A stretch of DNA of 64,000 nt, from positions 186,001 to 250,000 of the forward strand of contig JAFKAC010000019.1 in NCBI GenBank assembly GCA_025766275.1, in the 5' to 3' direction. Position 1 is the stretch's first letter, and every line of letters starts with the position of its first letter. Shown piece by piece: positions 35,996 to 46,463 of this stretch. Origin of the DNA: Lactarius indigo (Eukaryota > Basidiomycota > Agaricomycetes > Russulales > Russulaceae). The notes under the pieces were generated by a model. That model ran no database searches, was not told the DNA's origin, and saw only the letters and a list, made by a program, of their open reading frames with translations. The position numbers and the translations under genes are program-made.

Positions 35996-36659
35996 GGTTA
36001 GTACTACGGTTGGTGGAAAGGAATAAGCTTTCTGAATAATAATGGAAGGGGGAGAAAGGTGGTTGATGGAAGCGGTCAACCACCCATCTCATAATGCCGT
36101 TGATAAAGTTCATGGCCAGGTCATGGTGCCTGCCGAGGTGTCTGCACAAATTGGAAGGCAATGATGGATGGCCAAAAAGGATGGCCGCATCAGCCACCGA
36201 ACCACTTTCATCAGTAGCGTACGGCGCATGGAAGCACTTCACAGCCTACGATCCTTCCAAGTTGGCAGGTAATTTCCGCTGGTTCCTGGGGTCGTGACGA
36301 TCATGCGGAAATAATCTCTAGTTTATGGGTGACAGTGGACCTGAACTCGGAGTCTTTCCACAGCCTGTCTAGCATAGCCTTTTATCAGGGCGATGTACAC
36401 GAGATAAACCATGGCGAGAAAATTTGGACTAACCAAAGCAAGGCCCTTGAGTTTGAGCAAGCCACATCGTGAATATACTACTGTACATGAGGCATGCCGC
36501 AGGAACTTGGACGTGCTCGTTTCAGAAAGTAAATCGAAACTCGAAGCACCTCGCGCTAAAGCCTAAAGGTAGATTCGCAATCACCCCAAGATGGCATGCC
36601 ATTCTCACGATCCCAATTCGGTAGTCCCTCTCTCCGGTGAGTGCCAACTCACTGGATCC
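35996..36659. repeat. DUF6534 copy 5 upstream region
   Basis: This is the promoter side of copy 5. It has AAGTTGGCAGGTAATTTCCG near 36259 and GATGTACACGAGATAAACCA near 36392, without the small element that interrupts the same place near 44380. No gene is recognised. Confidence 0.5.
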
Positions 36660-37520
36660 ATCATAACAATCCGATCTCGCGTCAGTACCCATATTAGTCT
36701 GTGGTCTCTAGCAAAGAAACCCTCAAATTGCGTGCAATAGAGACCCCCCGCAAATATGTTGCCGGTAGTTGTGGCCCTCCTGGATCTTAAAGTACTGTTG
36801 GTGCGTCTCTGTTGTCATTGCGCCTTTGCTGTGATAAGTGGCTTCGATTTGCAGATGTCCACATTGATCTTGATCTCATTCTCGATGAGAGCATCTCCTT
36901 TGGCACAGTGGGACGAACCGGACGCGGTCTTGCAGAACTGTATAACGCCCCTGTTTGTGTCTTTTTTGTCTCGCCTTCTCGTGTGTTGGCTCAACTCACC
37001 CACACAGGTCACGCAATTGACATGATTGTCCTATCAGTCCCCAACAGCCTCAATTCATCTGGGGGGTTCTGCACAGGCTCGCGTATCGTCGTGGATCACC
37101 AACGCATCAACGGCATGTCCTCCGTCTTCTCTGCCGCGGTCCCGGCGCTCCTTTCAACCTCCGCTTCTGAGGGGATCAACATCTTGCAGAACATGCCGTT
37201 GATCCTGAGTGAGCCGCAGGAGAACAAGCGCGCGATCCGGATCACTTCACCAGGACAAGGCCATCACGACCCCCTCACGCGCTGCCTCGTCGATCATCCT
37301 ACATCCACCTGACCTGCATTCTTCCGCACCCGCTGCATCTGTGCCTGCAAATCCGTCGAATCCTGCGACCCCTGGGCCGTGCGAGGCACCGTCACTCGAA
37401 ATTGTGGGTGAGGAGCGTCTGGTGCAGGATAACGTGGACGAAGTGCTTGCGCAGGGCATGTGAACCACACGCGCTCGCAGGCTGCGCAGGCAGGAGCTGG
37501 TTGAAGCGCGGCCGAGTACC
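36660..37520 (+). pseudogene. LCB1 pseudogene 5
   Basis: It opens with the RSRVSTH-type remnant of DLASVPV, then LRKY..., and a TAA at 36788-36790 at the GFYGT motif. Most of exon 3 is deleted, fusing DVHIDL to [20 protein letters not shown] (junction near 36865-36873). Exon 5 gives [21 protein letters not shown] second stop (GGCATGTGA) lies near 37458. The 3' end is cut after EARPS and joined to the 3' flank. The deletion and first stop are shared with pseudogene 7. Confidence 0.88.
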
Positions 37521-38331
37521 CTACTTTTGCCTTATTTTCTCCCACCTATTTATATTATTTCGGGTACAGGTGGAACGCTACAGAATCTTTATACAGACGG
37601 TAATGCATGGATCACTCGCCCCGCCCCCACCCAACCAAAAGAACTCAATTCGAACAGTTTGACTTGCGTCATTCGCCCGTGCAGACGTTCGGCCGTTCCA
37701 ACATGCAAAACGCCGAGGCGTACGCCGAGTGAGTCCCTCTGTGCGCGTTGCTTGACGTCGCGGCAATGTTCACGAGATCCGGGAGTTTTTCGGAGTTTTC
37801 TAGAGGAGGGGGACATACAACGACGGCGATCCGATGCATGATTAGCACCGAAAAAGCAGTTATACAAGGCCCAACTGGGTATGGGCGCTAACATCACTGC
37901 AACCCCCTTGCAAGCACCGCAACATGCATCCGTACGTCACTTGTCAATCCGATCCAGATCCAATGCCCGCCCACTATGCCACCAACAAAAGTGACCCCTT
38001 GAATGTTATTGTTAAGCGTCCTGCCTTATACAGAAAATGTGGAAAGCTCGGCAGGGGTGGAGGGTGGAGGAACGAGCGTCAAGGGAGTAATATCGGTAAT
38101 ATTGGAAGTATAGCAGCCCAACTAAGCAACGGAAACATGCTGATTGCACGCATGAAATGGATCTACGTTAGGAGCCTAATGGTTATGAGATATCTACCTA
38201 CTCATACCGTCGTGGGCTCAGCTACAGGAGGGGCCGGCTACCTGTCTCTATACTACCGTCTGAAAACGATGTGCCGGAAGAAACCAAAACTTGCGGAGGA
38301 CCCTTCGGGACAGCCGTGTTGCGTGCCTCCG
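37521..38331. repeat. Convergent spacer, unit 6
   Basis: It contains the LCB1 3' flank (GGGTACAGGTGGAACGCTAC) and a stretch (37640-38060) shared with 45860-46240, and in part with 41000-41250 and 50200-50560. No gene is recognised. Confidence 0.5.
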
Positions 38332-40155
38332 TTATGTCTTGCGTGGCCACGAGATTGGTACCCGTGCGTGCCTTGAGCTGGTGAACGTGGAAACAACACC
38401 TGGTCCATCGAGCGTTTCGCGGAGGTTATCTCGTGAGTTGAGGCTGGGATAGATTGTCAGGAGTCAGGAACGTTGCAAAGGAATGACAAGACAGACATAG
38501 CCATGAACGCGCAGAGAGAGAGTCGAACCATGATGAAGAGGGACGGCGTCCATATGAGCGTATATTGAAGCCTAGTGAACTTCGTTTAAGTAGTCAGCAT
38601 CGGACAAGTGGACACCAAGTAAAGGCGAACGGTACCAAGATGACGCAGGAGATAGCAAAGACTCTGCAAAATAGGACAATTGTCAGAAAGTCGACGGCAA
38701 TCGGCGGATTGGCTCACAAGTGAAGTATGCCGCAATTGATGGTATAAATCGCGAGAAGGTTCAACGCGTTATTAGTTCTAGCGAGTTAGCCGGTGTGAAC
38801 AAAGTGGCGGCACTTCTGCGATGTTCTGGAGCGAACGTACCTCCGGACTCGAGTACGGTTACTCAAGAGGGTATAAACCATTCCAACAGTGATGAGGACA
38901 TCGCAAAGGACCTTGAGACATAATGTGACGATGAAAAACCACTGGTATGAATGACGATTAGAGACTGTACCCTACATCATCAGATGAGTAGACGTACCTG
39001 AATAGCGCCCAGCTCCGACTCGTGCTTGTGTGTCATGCTAATGCAGAACCTGTGAGAAAATACAAAGGAAAAGAACATGTGCAACTATGGCTGACATTTG
39101 GGTACTGTAAACTGACGACGAGGATAATGCCTTAGTGGTCCACAAATAAAGAAATAGAAGGGAGAAACGTACCGATCCCAATAACTTACAAAAGTCGGTC
39201 AAGAATCAGGTGAAAGTTTCAACTCAGAGGTATGCAACTGCGGAGCGGAGGAACTCACCAAGTTCTGTCAGTGAGACGATGGACTGCTCGTGTGAGTGAG
39301 CGCCAGCACCAAAAAAATTTCGTATACGTACGATCGCCGACGGTAGGTATAGAGAACGCCAGCCCACTGGACTAAAATAAGTCTCACACAGATGAAAAAA
39401 CCCAGTGAACTCACGACAATAGATCCTATACGCGTAGAAGCTAGGCCCTTCTCAGTGCTAGTAGGGGTTTGCACCATGAACTCCCTATGAAAACGTACTT
39501 CTGTACAGAACCCTCAAGAACGACTGGTTACATGTGCATGAGAGTTGCGGACAAAAGTAGGTCACAACAACCTAGCGCACCAGTAGATGTAACTACCGCC
39601 TTTATAAGAGACATTTGTTTTGTAAGTTTCAGGATGAGTTCCATGTCACAGTAGACGCACGGCTAGACTCCTAGAAGCCCAATGAAAACCTCAACCAGAA
39701 CAGTAGTTTTGGGACGGCATACCATGATGTGAATTCGGCGATTTGATAATCCCCAAAATTTGTGATGACAAGATGATAAGTTGTATAAATAACGAAAACT
39801 AGGTTGGCCGAGTCAACGAGCCTAGTCGAAGGTGATGTCACTATCATTCGATAACAGAGCCTTTGAAAACGCATACATCAAAAAGGCGACCTGCAGAGGT
39901 TCCATTAAGACCCCGAGAATGGTACACACGTGAGAACCCTCACAAAGGACTTTAGAGGCCACCGATCCCTTGAACAGTGACTGTCGTAGTAGGAATAGAC
40001 TTGCAACCAGGTAACACCATAGATACTAGATGACCGACCGGGCTTGATGAGGTCCTGTGACAGTGTAAGACGGACAATGAAACGCACATAGATGAGAGGA
40101 CCGTGGCGATGAACAACGCTCCATGAACGTTATCCACAGCGACTGATGCGGGCAT
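38332..40155 (-). CDS. DUF6534 membrane protein, copy 6
   Basis: It begins MPASVAVDNVHGALFIATVL, the most divergent N-terminus together with copy 8. LVDSANLVFVIYTTYHLVIT is near 39790. The C-terminus ends PWPRKT with a TAA at 38332-38334. The post-TPWY segment is closed by stops. It is almost identical to copy 8 in the 5' half (block A against block B). Confidence 0.58.
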
Positions 40156-40384
40156 GGTTGGCACTACGGCAGATGGAAGAAAGGTAATGGAAGGGGGAGA
40201 GAGGCAGGCGATGGAAGTGGTCGATTACCCACTCGCAGCGCTGTTGATAAAGGCCTTCTGTCATGGGTCAAGTCAAGGCGCCTGCACAAATTAGGACAAG
40301 AATTGAAAGATGACGACAGGTAGCCAAAGAAGAATGACACCATCAGCTGGTTTCAAGTCCATCAGGAGCCTTCCCGTCGACTGC
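40156..40384. repeat. Shortened DUF6534 copy 6 upstream region
   Basis: The DUF6534 promoter side stops near 40372 at CATCAGGAGCC and jumps to CGTCGACTGCCAGCTGACG. The corresponding place after copy 8 holds about 0.8 kb more, including the conserved upstream block. A deletion in this unit explains it. Confidence 0.6.
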
Positions 40385-40995
40385 CAGCTGACGAGAACCG
40401 GACGCGGTCTTACAGAACTATACACTGTTCCCGTACGTGTGTCCTTTGTTGTGTGTTAGCTCAACTCAGCCGCACAGGCCACGCAAATCGACTCGGACAT
40501 GATCATCGAATCGGTCACCAATGGATCTACTCATCATCGTTGTGGATCACCAGCGCATCAACGGCATGTCATTCGTCTGCTCTGCCGCGGTCCCGGCGCT
40601 CCTTGCAGCCTCCGCTTCGGAGGCAATCAACATCTTGCAGAACACGCCGTTAGTCTTGAGTAAGCTGCAGGAGAACGTGCGCGTGATCCGGGCCATTCTT
40701 TACCGGGTTTGAGGTCATCACGACCCCCCTCACACGCCGTGCCTCGCCAATCACCCACATCTACCTGCGTTCTTCCGCACCCGCCGCATCTGTGTCTGCG
40801 AAGCCGCTCAACCCCTCAACCCCTGCACCGCGCAAGGCACTGTCGTTTGACATCGTGGGAAAGGAGCGCCTGTTGCATGATATCGTGGATGAGGCGCTTG
40901 CGCAAGGCATGTGGACCAGATCAAGTGCACACGGTGGCTGCGCAGACAGGAGCTGGTCGAGGTGTGGCTGAGCACTTGACCCGCCGTGACAAAGG
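40385..40995 (+). pseudogene. LCB1 pseudogene 6
   Basis: It starts within exon 4 (GAACCGGACGCGGTCTTACA), just after CGACTGCCAGCTGACGA, the same unusual left border as in pseudogene 8. Exon 5 follows with [20 protein letters not shown] and a stop after AILYRV. The GGFC region is deleted (ATCTACTCATCATCGTTG), and the 3' end is cut after the LVEV equivalent near 40960. Several frames are needed to read it. Confidence 0.85.
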
Positions 40996-41429
40996 GTACA
41001 TACAACGACGGTGATCCGATACATGATTAGCGCACAATAAGCGCCGTTTGCAAGGCCTACAATAATCTGGGTACTGTATGAATGCTTACTGTAAATCATC
41101 GCAACCACCTTGCAAGCACTGCAACATGCAACTGTACGCCAATTGTCAATCCGATCCCAATCCGATGCCCGCCCACGCTGTTACTAATGATACATGGTCC
41201 CTTGAACATTGTCATTGAGAGTCCTTCCCTGTGCACCAGATGTGGAGAGCTCACCGAGGGAGGGTTGGGAGGAGAGGGTGTTAAAGAGTGATTTCGTTTG
41301 CCAGCTGAACACTCAACTGCGCAGAAATGCCTCTCTTCGCCAAGCCATCAGCATAGTCGTCAAAAAACGCGAAGTTTTGGCAACATTGGAAGTATTCTAA
41401 TTCAATTGGGCAACAGAAACATGTAGTGT
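40996..41429. repeat. Convergent spacer, unit 7, left part
   Basis: This is near-identical to 50280-50710 (CATACAACGACGGTGATCCG; TGTATGAATG; GGCAACAGAAACATGTAGTG). It ends where a retroelement fragment interrupts it. Confidence 0.6.
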
Positions 41430-41992
41430 CCAGCGTACACATACGATAAGATGGGCGCTCACGAAAAAGCGCAGTCCCACGGAACAAGACTTCGCGAAGC
41501 TTATCACAAACCCGAAGACCGTCACCCAAGTAGTGAAATACATTCAGGACACAGGGAGATTAACGCAGGACAACAATCGTATACAGAGAGACACAGAGGA
41601 GAGGAGAGACAGAAGGAGAAACCCCCCAATCAACACGCCTCAATAAATCACCCAACCACCCACCCCAACACCATCAAACCCCATCTCCACAACCTGCCGA
41701 ACCTAACACGAACAGGTTCACTCAAGAATCGTAGAAGAAGGCGGAAGACGAAGGAAGCGGACTTAAATCACGCAACAAGACCATCGCTACCACAGCTGCA
41801 CGTTGCGCCACGGCGACCAACACGCCCCACCAACTTCAACGCTTGACAGGAAGCTAAGCTTTTCCACTCCGGAAAAGGGGAGAAATAAGATATAAGGGCA
41901 GAACACGGAAAGCGGAGAGTCTCGTTGTAGTGCTACATAGGGTTCTATTCCCTCAGGCGCACAAAAATGGATTCTAAAAAAAAACATATAGT
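41430..41992 (+). mobile_element. 5'-truncated non-LTR retrotransposon (LINE) 3' end
   Basis: Sister unit 9 reads AACATGTAGTGTGCACGCACG without interruption (near 50695). Here about 560 bp are inserted after AACATGTAGTGT. The right end has an A-run followed by ACATATAGTATGCACGCACG, an imperfect copy of the target. A plus-strand frame near the left end gives KKRSPTEQDFAKLITNPKTV and TQVVKYIQDTGRLTQDNNR, which resembles the extreme C-terminus of basidiomycete LINE reverse-transcriptase ORFs (DP..LFKYI..TGR type). The rest is 3' UTR. No polymerase core remains, so it is a dead fragment. The LINE assignment rests on this short match and the A-rich end. Confidence 0.6.
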
Positions 41993-42116
41993 ATGCACGC
42001 ACGAAATGGATCTACGTTAGGAGCCTGACGGTCATGATATATACACCTACTCATATCGTTGCGAGCTCGCCTACAGAAGGTACCGGGTACCTTTCTCTAT
42101 ACTACCCGTCTGAGAA

Positions 42117-43975
42117 CTATGTGTCAGAAGAAACCGAAACTGGTGGAGAGCCCTTCGAGACAGCCGTATGGCCCACCTCCGTCTTGCGTGGCCACGAGAT
42201 TGGTACCCGTGCGTGCCTTGAGCTGGTAAACGTGGTAACAACACCTCCTGGTCCGTCGAGTGTGTCGCGGAGGTTATCTCGTGAGTTCAGGCTGGGATGG
42301 AATGTCAGGAGCCAGAAAGGTTACAAAGGGTTGACAAGACACACATGGCCATGAACGCGCAGAGAGAGAGCCGAACCATGATGAAGAGGGACGGGGTGTA
42401 TTTGAGCGTATATGGAGGCTTTGCGAACTTCGTTCAGGGGGGTCAATATTTGACAATTGGAAATAGAAAGTAAAAGCAAATGGTACCAAAATGACGCAAG
42501 AGATAGCAAACACTCTGCAGAACACAACCGTCAGAAACGTCGACGCCCATCGGCATACTGACTCACAAGTGAAGTGTGCCACAATTGACAGCATAAATCG
42601 CGAGAAGGTTCAACACGCTGTTGGTTCTAGCGAGAGAGCCGGTGTAAACATAGTGATGGCATTTTTGTGATGTTCTGGTGCGAACGTACCTCCGGACTTG
42701 AGTGCGGTTACTCAAGACTGTATAAACCATTCCAACAGTAATGAGGACGTCGCAGAGGACCTTGACAGACAATGCAGCAATGAAAAACCCCTGGTACGAA
42801 CTACAATTAGAGACTGCAGCCCACATCATCAGACAAGGAGCGGATGTGCCTTAAAGGAGCCAGGTTGGTGTGTGTGCGTCAGGCTGTATGAAGAACAAGT
42901 GAGAAAAAGAAGAACATGTGCGACTAGGGCTGACACTTTTATACTGTACACTGATTACGAGCATAATGCCTTAGCGACCCACAAATAAAGGAACATAAGG
43001 GAGAAACATACTGAGTCCAGTACCTCGCAAAAGTCGGTTGAGAATCAGGTGAACGTTTTGAGGCGTGCTACTGGGGGACTCACCGAATTCTGTCAATGAG
43101 ATGATGGACTGCTCATGTGAGTGAGCGCCAGCTCCAAACAAATTGAGTTCACGTACGATTGCTGCTGGCAGGTATAGAGAACGCCAGCCCACTGGGCTAA
43201 AATAAGTCTCATACAGATGAAAAACGCCAGTAAACTCACGACAATAGATCCTATATGCGTAGAAGCTGCGCCTTTTTCAGTAGGGGTTTGCTCTATGAAC
43301 TGTCCATGAAAATGTACTGCTGTACAGAAACTTCAAGAATAACTGGTAACATATGCATGGGAATTGGGAACAAAAGTCAGTCACAACAAACTAGCGCACC
43401 GCCAGATAGAGCTACCGCCTTGAAAAAAGATATGCTATTGTAAGTCTCAGGACGAGTTTTGCGTCACGGCAGACGCACGGCTTGACTCCTAGGAGCCCAA
43501 TGAGAACCTCAACCAGAACAGTACTTTCGGGGCGGCATACCATGGCGTATATTCGATGGATTGATAATCCCCAAAATTTGTGATGACAAGATGATAAGTT
43601 GGATAAATAACGGAAACTAAGTTGGCCGAGTCAACGAGCCTAGTTGAAGATGACCTCTATCACGCATTCGATAACAAAGGTTTTGAAAATGCATACATCA
43701 AAAAGGCGACCTGCAGAGGCTTCATTAAGACCCCGAGCATGATACACATATGGAGACCCTCACGAAGGACTTGAGAGGCCACCGATCCCTTGAACAGTGG
43801 ACGTTGTAGTAGGAATAGACTTGCGACCAGGTGACACCATAGATACTAAACGGCCGATCGGGCTCGATGAGGTCCTGCGACAGTGTATTAGAGACAGTGA
43901 AACGCACATAGATGAGAGGACCGTGGCGATGAGCAAGTCCCCATGAAAGTCATCCACAGGGAATAATGCGGGCAT
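42117..43975 (-). CDS. DUF6534 membrane protein, copy 7 (mosaic, extended C-terminus)
   Basis: It begins MPALFPVDDFHGDLLIATVL with the same GDLL as copy 5, then YGVTWSQVYSYYNVHCSRDR. The body matches copy 5 almost base for base as far as TSSRHAR. From about 42227 down it switches to the sequence of copies 8 and 9, where a 4-nt deletion removes the usual stop after PRKT. Reading continues EVGHTAVSKGSPPVSVSSDT to a TAG at 42117-42119. The central exons are as doubtful as in copy 5. Confidence 0.58.
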
Positions 43976-44884
43976 GGTTAGTACTATGGTTGGTGCAAAG
44001 GAATAGGTTTTCTGTATAATAATGGAAGGGGGGGGAGGTGATTGATGGAAGCGGTCGATCACCCATCTTGTAACGCCGTTGATAAAGGTCATGGCCAGGT
44101 CATGGTGCCTGCCAAGGCGTCTCCACAGATTGGAAGGCAATGATGGATGGCCAAAAAGGATGACCGCATCAGCCACCGAGCCACTTTCGTCCGTAGCATA
44201 CAGCGCACGGGGGCACTTCATAGCCTACGATCCTTCCAAGTTGGCAGGTAATTTCCACTGGTTCCTAGGGTCGTGACGATCATGCGGAAATCTCGAGTTT
44301 ATGGGTGACAGTGGACCTGGACTCGGAGTCTTTCCACAGCGTCTAGCATAGCCTTTGGTCAAGGCGATGTACACGAGACATTTGAAGGGAGGGGCCGGAC
44401 AAAAGAATTGTAACCATAAAGTTAATTTTGTTATCTTAGTGTTAATGATGTTCACAAAAACTTGTTTCTTTTGATGACGCGTTGTTGACAGGTCTGTGAC
44501 ATTTTGTCGAAAGTCAGCGCAACTGTCAAAAAGGTGTCAAAAAGAAAAGTCAGATGAAGACTTTTGCACAAAGACTAATGCACTAATGATTTAAGAACTT
44601 AATATTTTTGTCCGGCCCCGCCTTCATAGAGATAAACCATGGCGAGAAAGAAACAAAAAATTTGGACTAACCAAAGAAAGGCCCTTGAATTTGAGCAAGC
44701 CACATCGTGAATACGCTACATGCCGCAGGAACTCGGACGTGCTCGTTTCAGAAAGTAAATCGAAACTTGAAGCACCTCCCGCTAAAGCCTAAAGGTAGAT
44801 TCGCAATCACCCAAAGATGGCATGCCATTCTCACGATCCCAATTCGGTAGTCCCTCTCTCCGGTGAGTGCCAACTCACCGGATC
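43976..44884. repeat. DUF6534 copy 7 upstream region
   Basis: This is the same promoter-side sequence as 35996-36659, interrupted by the MITE-like element. AAGTTGGCAGGTAATTTCCA is near 44236. No gene is recognised. Confidence 0.5.
44383..44626. mobile_element. MITE-like element with about 20-bp terminal inverted repeats
   Basis: The left end TGAAGGGAGGGGCCGGACAA and the inverted right end TGAAGGCGGGGCCGGACAAA match at 18-19 of 20 positions. The interior is AT-rich without a reading frame. The equivalent site in block A (near 36402) is uninterrupted: GTACACGAGATAAACC. Here it is GTACACGAGACATT, the element, then TAGAGATAAACC, so a short GAGA may be the target duplication, offset by 2-4 nt. 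I cannot assign a superfamily. Confidence 0.75.
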
Positions 44885-45740
44885 CATCAGAACATTTCGA
44901 TCTCGCGTCAGTACCCATGTTAGTCTGTGGTCTCTAGCAAAGTAACCCTCGAATTGCGTGCAATAGAGACCCCCCGCAAACATGTTGCCGGTAGGTGTGG
45001 CCCTCCTGGATCTTAAAGTACTGTTGGTGCGTCTCTGTTGTCATTGCGCTTTGCTGTGATGAGTGGCTTCGATTTGCAGATGTCCACATTGATCTTGATC
45101 TCATTCTCGATGAGAGCATCTCCTTTGGCACATTGGGACGAACTGGAAGCGGTCTTGCAGAACTGTATAACGCCCCTGTTTGTGTCTCCTTTGTCCCGCC
45201 TTCTCGTGTGTTGGCTCAACTCACCCACACAGGTCACGCAAATTGACATGATTGTCCTATCAGTCCCCAACGGCCTCAATTCATCTGCACAGGCTCACGT
45301 ATCGTCGTGGATCACCAAAGCATCAACGGCACGTCCTCCATCTTCTCTGCCACGGTCCCAGCGCTCCTTTCAACCTCCGCTTCTGAGGGGATCAACATCT
45401 TGCAGAACACGCCGTCGATCCTGAGTGAGCCGCAGGAGAACGTGCGCGCGATCCGGGTCACTTCACCAGGACAAGGCCATCACGACCCCCTCACACGCTG
45501 CCTCGTCAATCATCCTACATCCACTGTGACCTGCATTCTTCCGCACCCGCCGCATCTGTGCCTGCGAATCCGTCGAATCCTGCGACCCCTGGGCCGTGCG
45601 AGGCACCGTCACTCGAAATCGTGGGTGAGGGGCGTCTGGTGCAGGATATCGTGGACGAAGTGCTTGCGCAGGGCATGGGAACCACACGCGCTCGCAGGCT
45701 GCGCAGGCAGGAGCTGGTTGAAGCGCGGCCGAGTATCCTA
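44885..45740 (+). pseudogene. LCB1 pseudogene 7
   Basis: It is the block-B twin of pseudogene 5. It has the same TAA at the GFYGT motif (45014-45016), the same fusion [18 protein letters not shown] (near 45090-45100) and the same 3' cut after EARPS. It differs by loss of the GGFC stretch (TCATCTGCACAGGCTCACG) and by lacking the GGCATGTGA stop (GGCATGGGA here). The frame 45558-45773 (PANPSNPATPGPCEAPSLEI) stays open into flank sequence. Confidence 0.88.
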
Positions 45741-46463
45741 CTTTTGCCTTATTTCTCCCACCTATTTATATAATTTCGGGTACAGGTGGAACGCTACAGA
45801 ATCTTTATACAGACGGTAATGCATGGATCACTCGCCCCGCCCCCACCCGACCGAAAGAACTCAATTCGAACAGTTTGACTTGCGTCATTCGCCCGTGCAG
45901 ACGCTCGGCCGTTTCAACATGCAAAACGCCGAGTGAGTCCCTCGGTGCGCGCTACTTGACGTCGCGGCAATGTCCACGAGATCCGGGGGTTTTCTCAGAG
46001 GAGGGAGACATACAACTACAGCGATCCAATGCATGATTAGCACCGAATAAGCAGTTATACAAGGCCCAACTGGGTATAGGCGCTAAATTCACTGCAACCC
46101 CTTGCAAGCACCGCAAGATGCATCCGTACGTCACTTGTCAATCCGATCCAGATCCGATGCCCGCCCACTATGCCACCAACAAAAAGTGATCTCTTGAATG
46201 TTGTTGTTGAGCGTCCTGCCTTATACAGCAAATGTGGAAAGCTCGGCAGGGGTGGAGGGTGGAGGAGCGAGCGTCAAGGGAGTGATATCGGGAATGTTGG
46301 AAGCATAGTAGCCCAACTAGGCAACAGAAACATGCTTATTTCACGCACGAAATGGATCTACGTTAGGAGCCTGACGATTATGATATATATACTTGCTCAT
46401 ATCGTCGCGAGCTCGCCTACAGAAGGTACCGGGTACCTTTCTCTATACTACCCGTCCGAGAAC
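45741..46463. repeat. Convergent spacer, unit 8
   Basis: This is the twin of 37521-38331, with a small deletion near 45930 relative to it. No gene is recognised. Confidence 0.5.

Larger units (their letters stand above)
34010..41430. repeat. Second-order duplication, block A
   Basis: DUF6534 copy 5, LCB1 pseudogene 5, DUF6534 copy 6 and LCB1 pseudogene 6 occur in the same order and orientation as copy 7, pseudogene 7, copy 8 and pseudogene 8 in block B (42.0-50.7 kb). Long stretches are nearly identical. The offset grows from about 7.97 kb to 8.2, 9.0 and 9.3 kb as insertions and deletions between the blocks accumulate. Confidence 0.85.

Noticed and set aside
41451..41846. 132-codon plus-strand frame as a real gene
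   Set aside because: It is a shadow frame of the LINE fragment; low-complexity composition and the insertion borders argue against a gene.
44383..44626. Solo LTR instead of a MITE
   Set aside because: The ends are long inverted repeats and no TG...CA ends with a clear 4-6 bp duplication could be defined.
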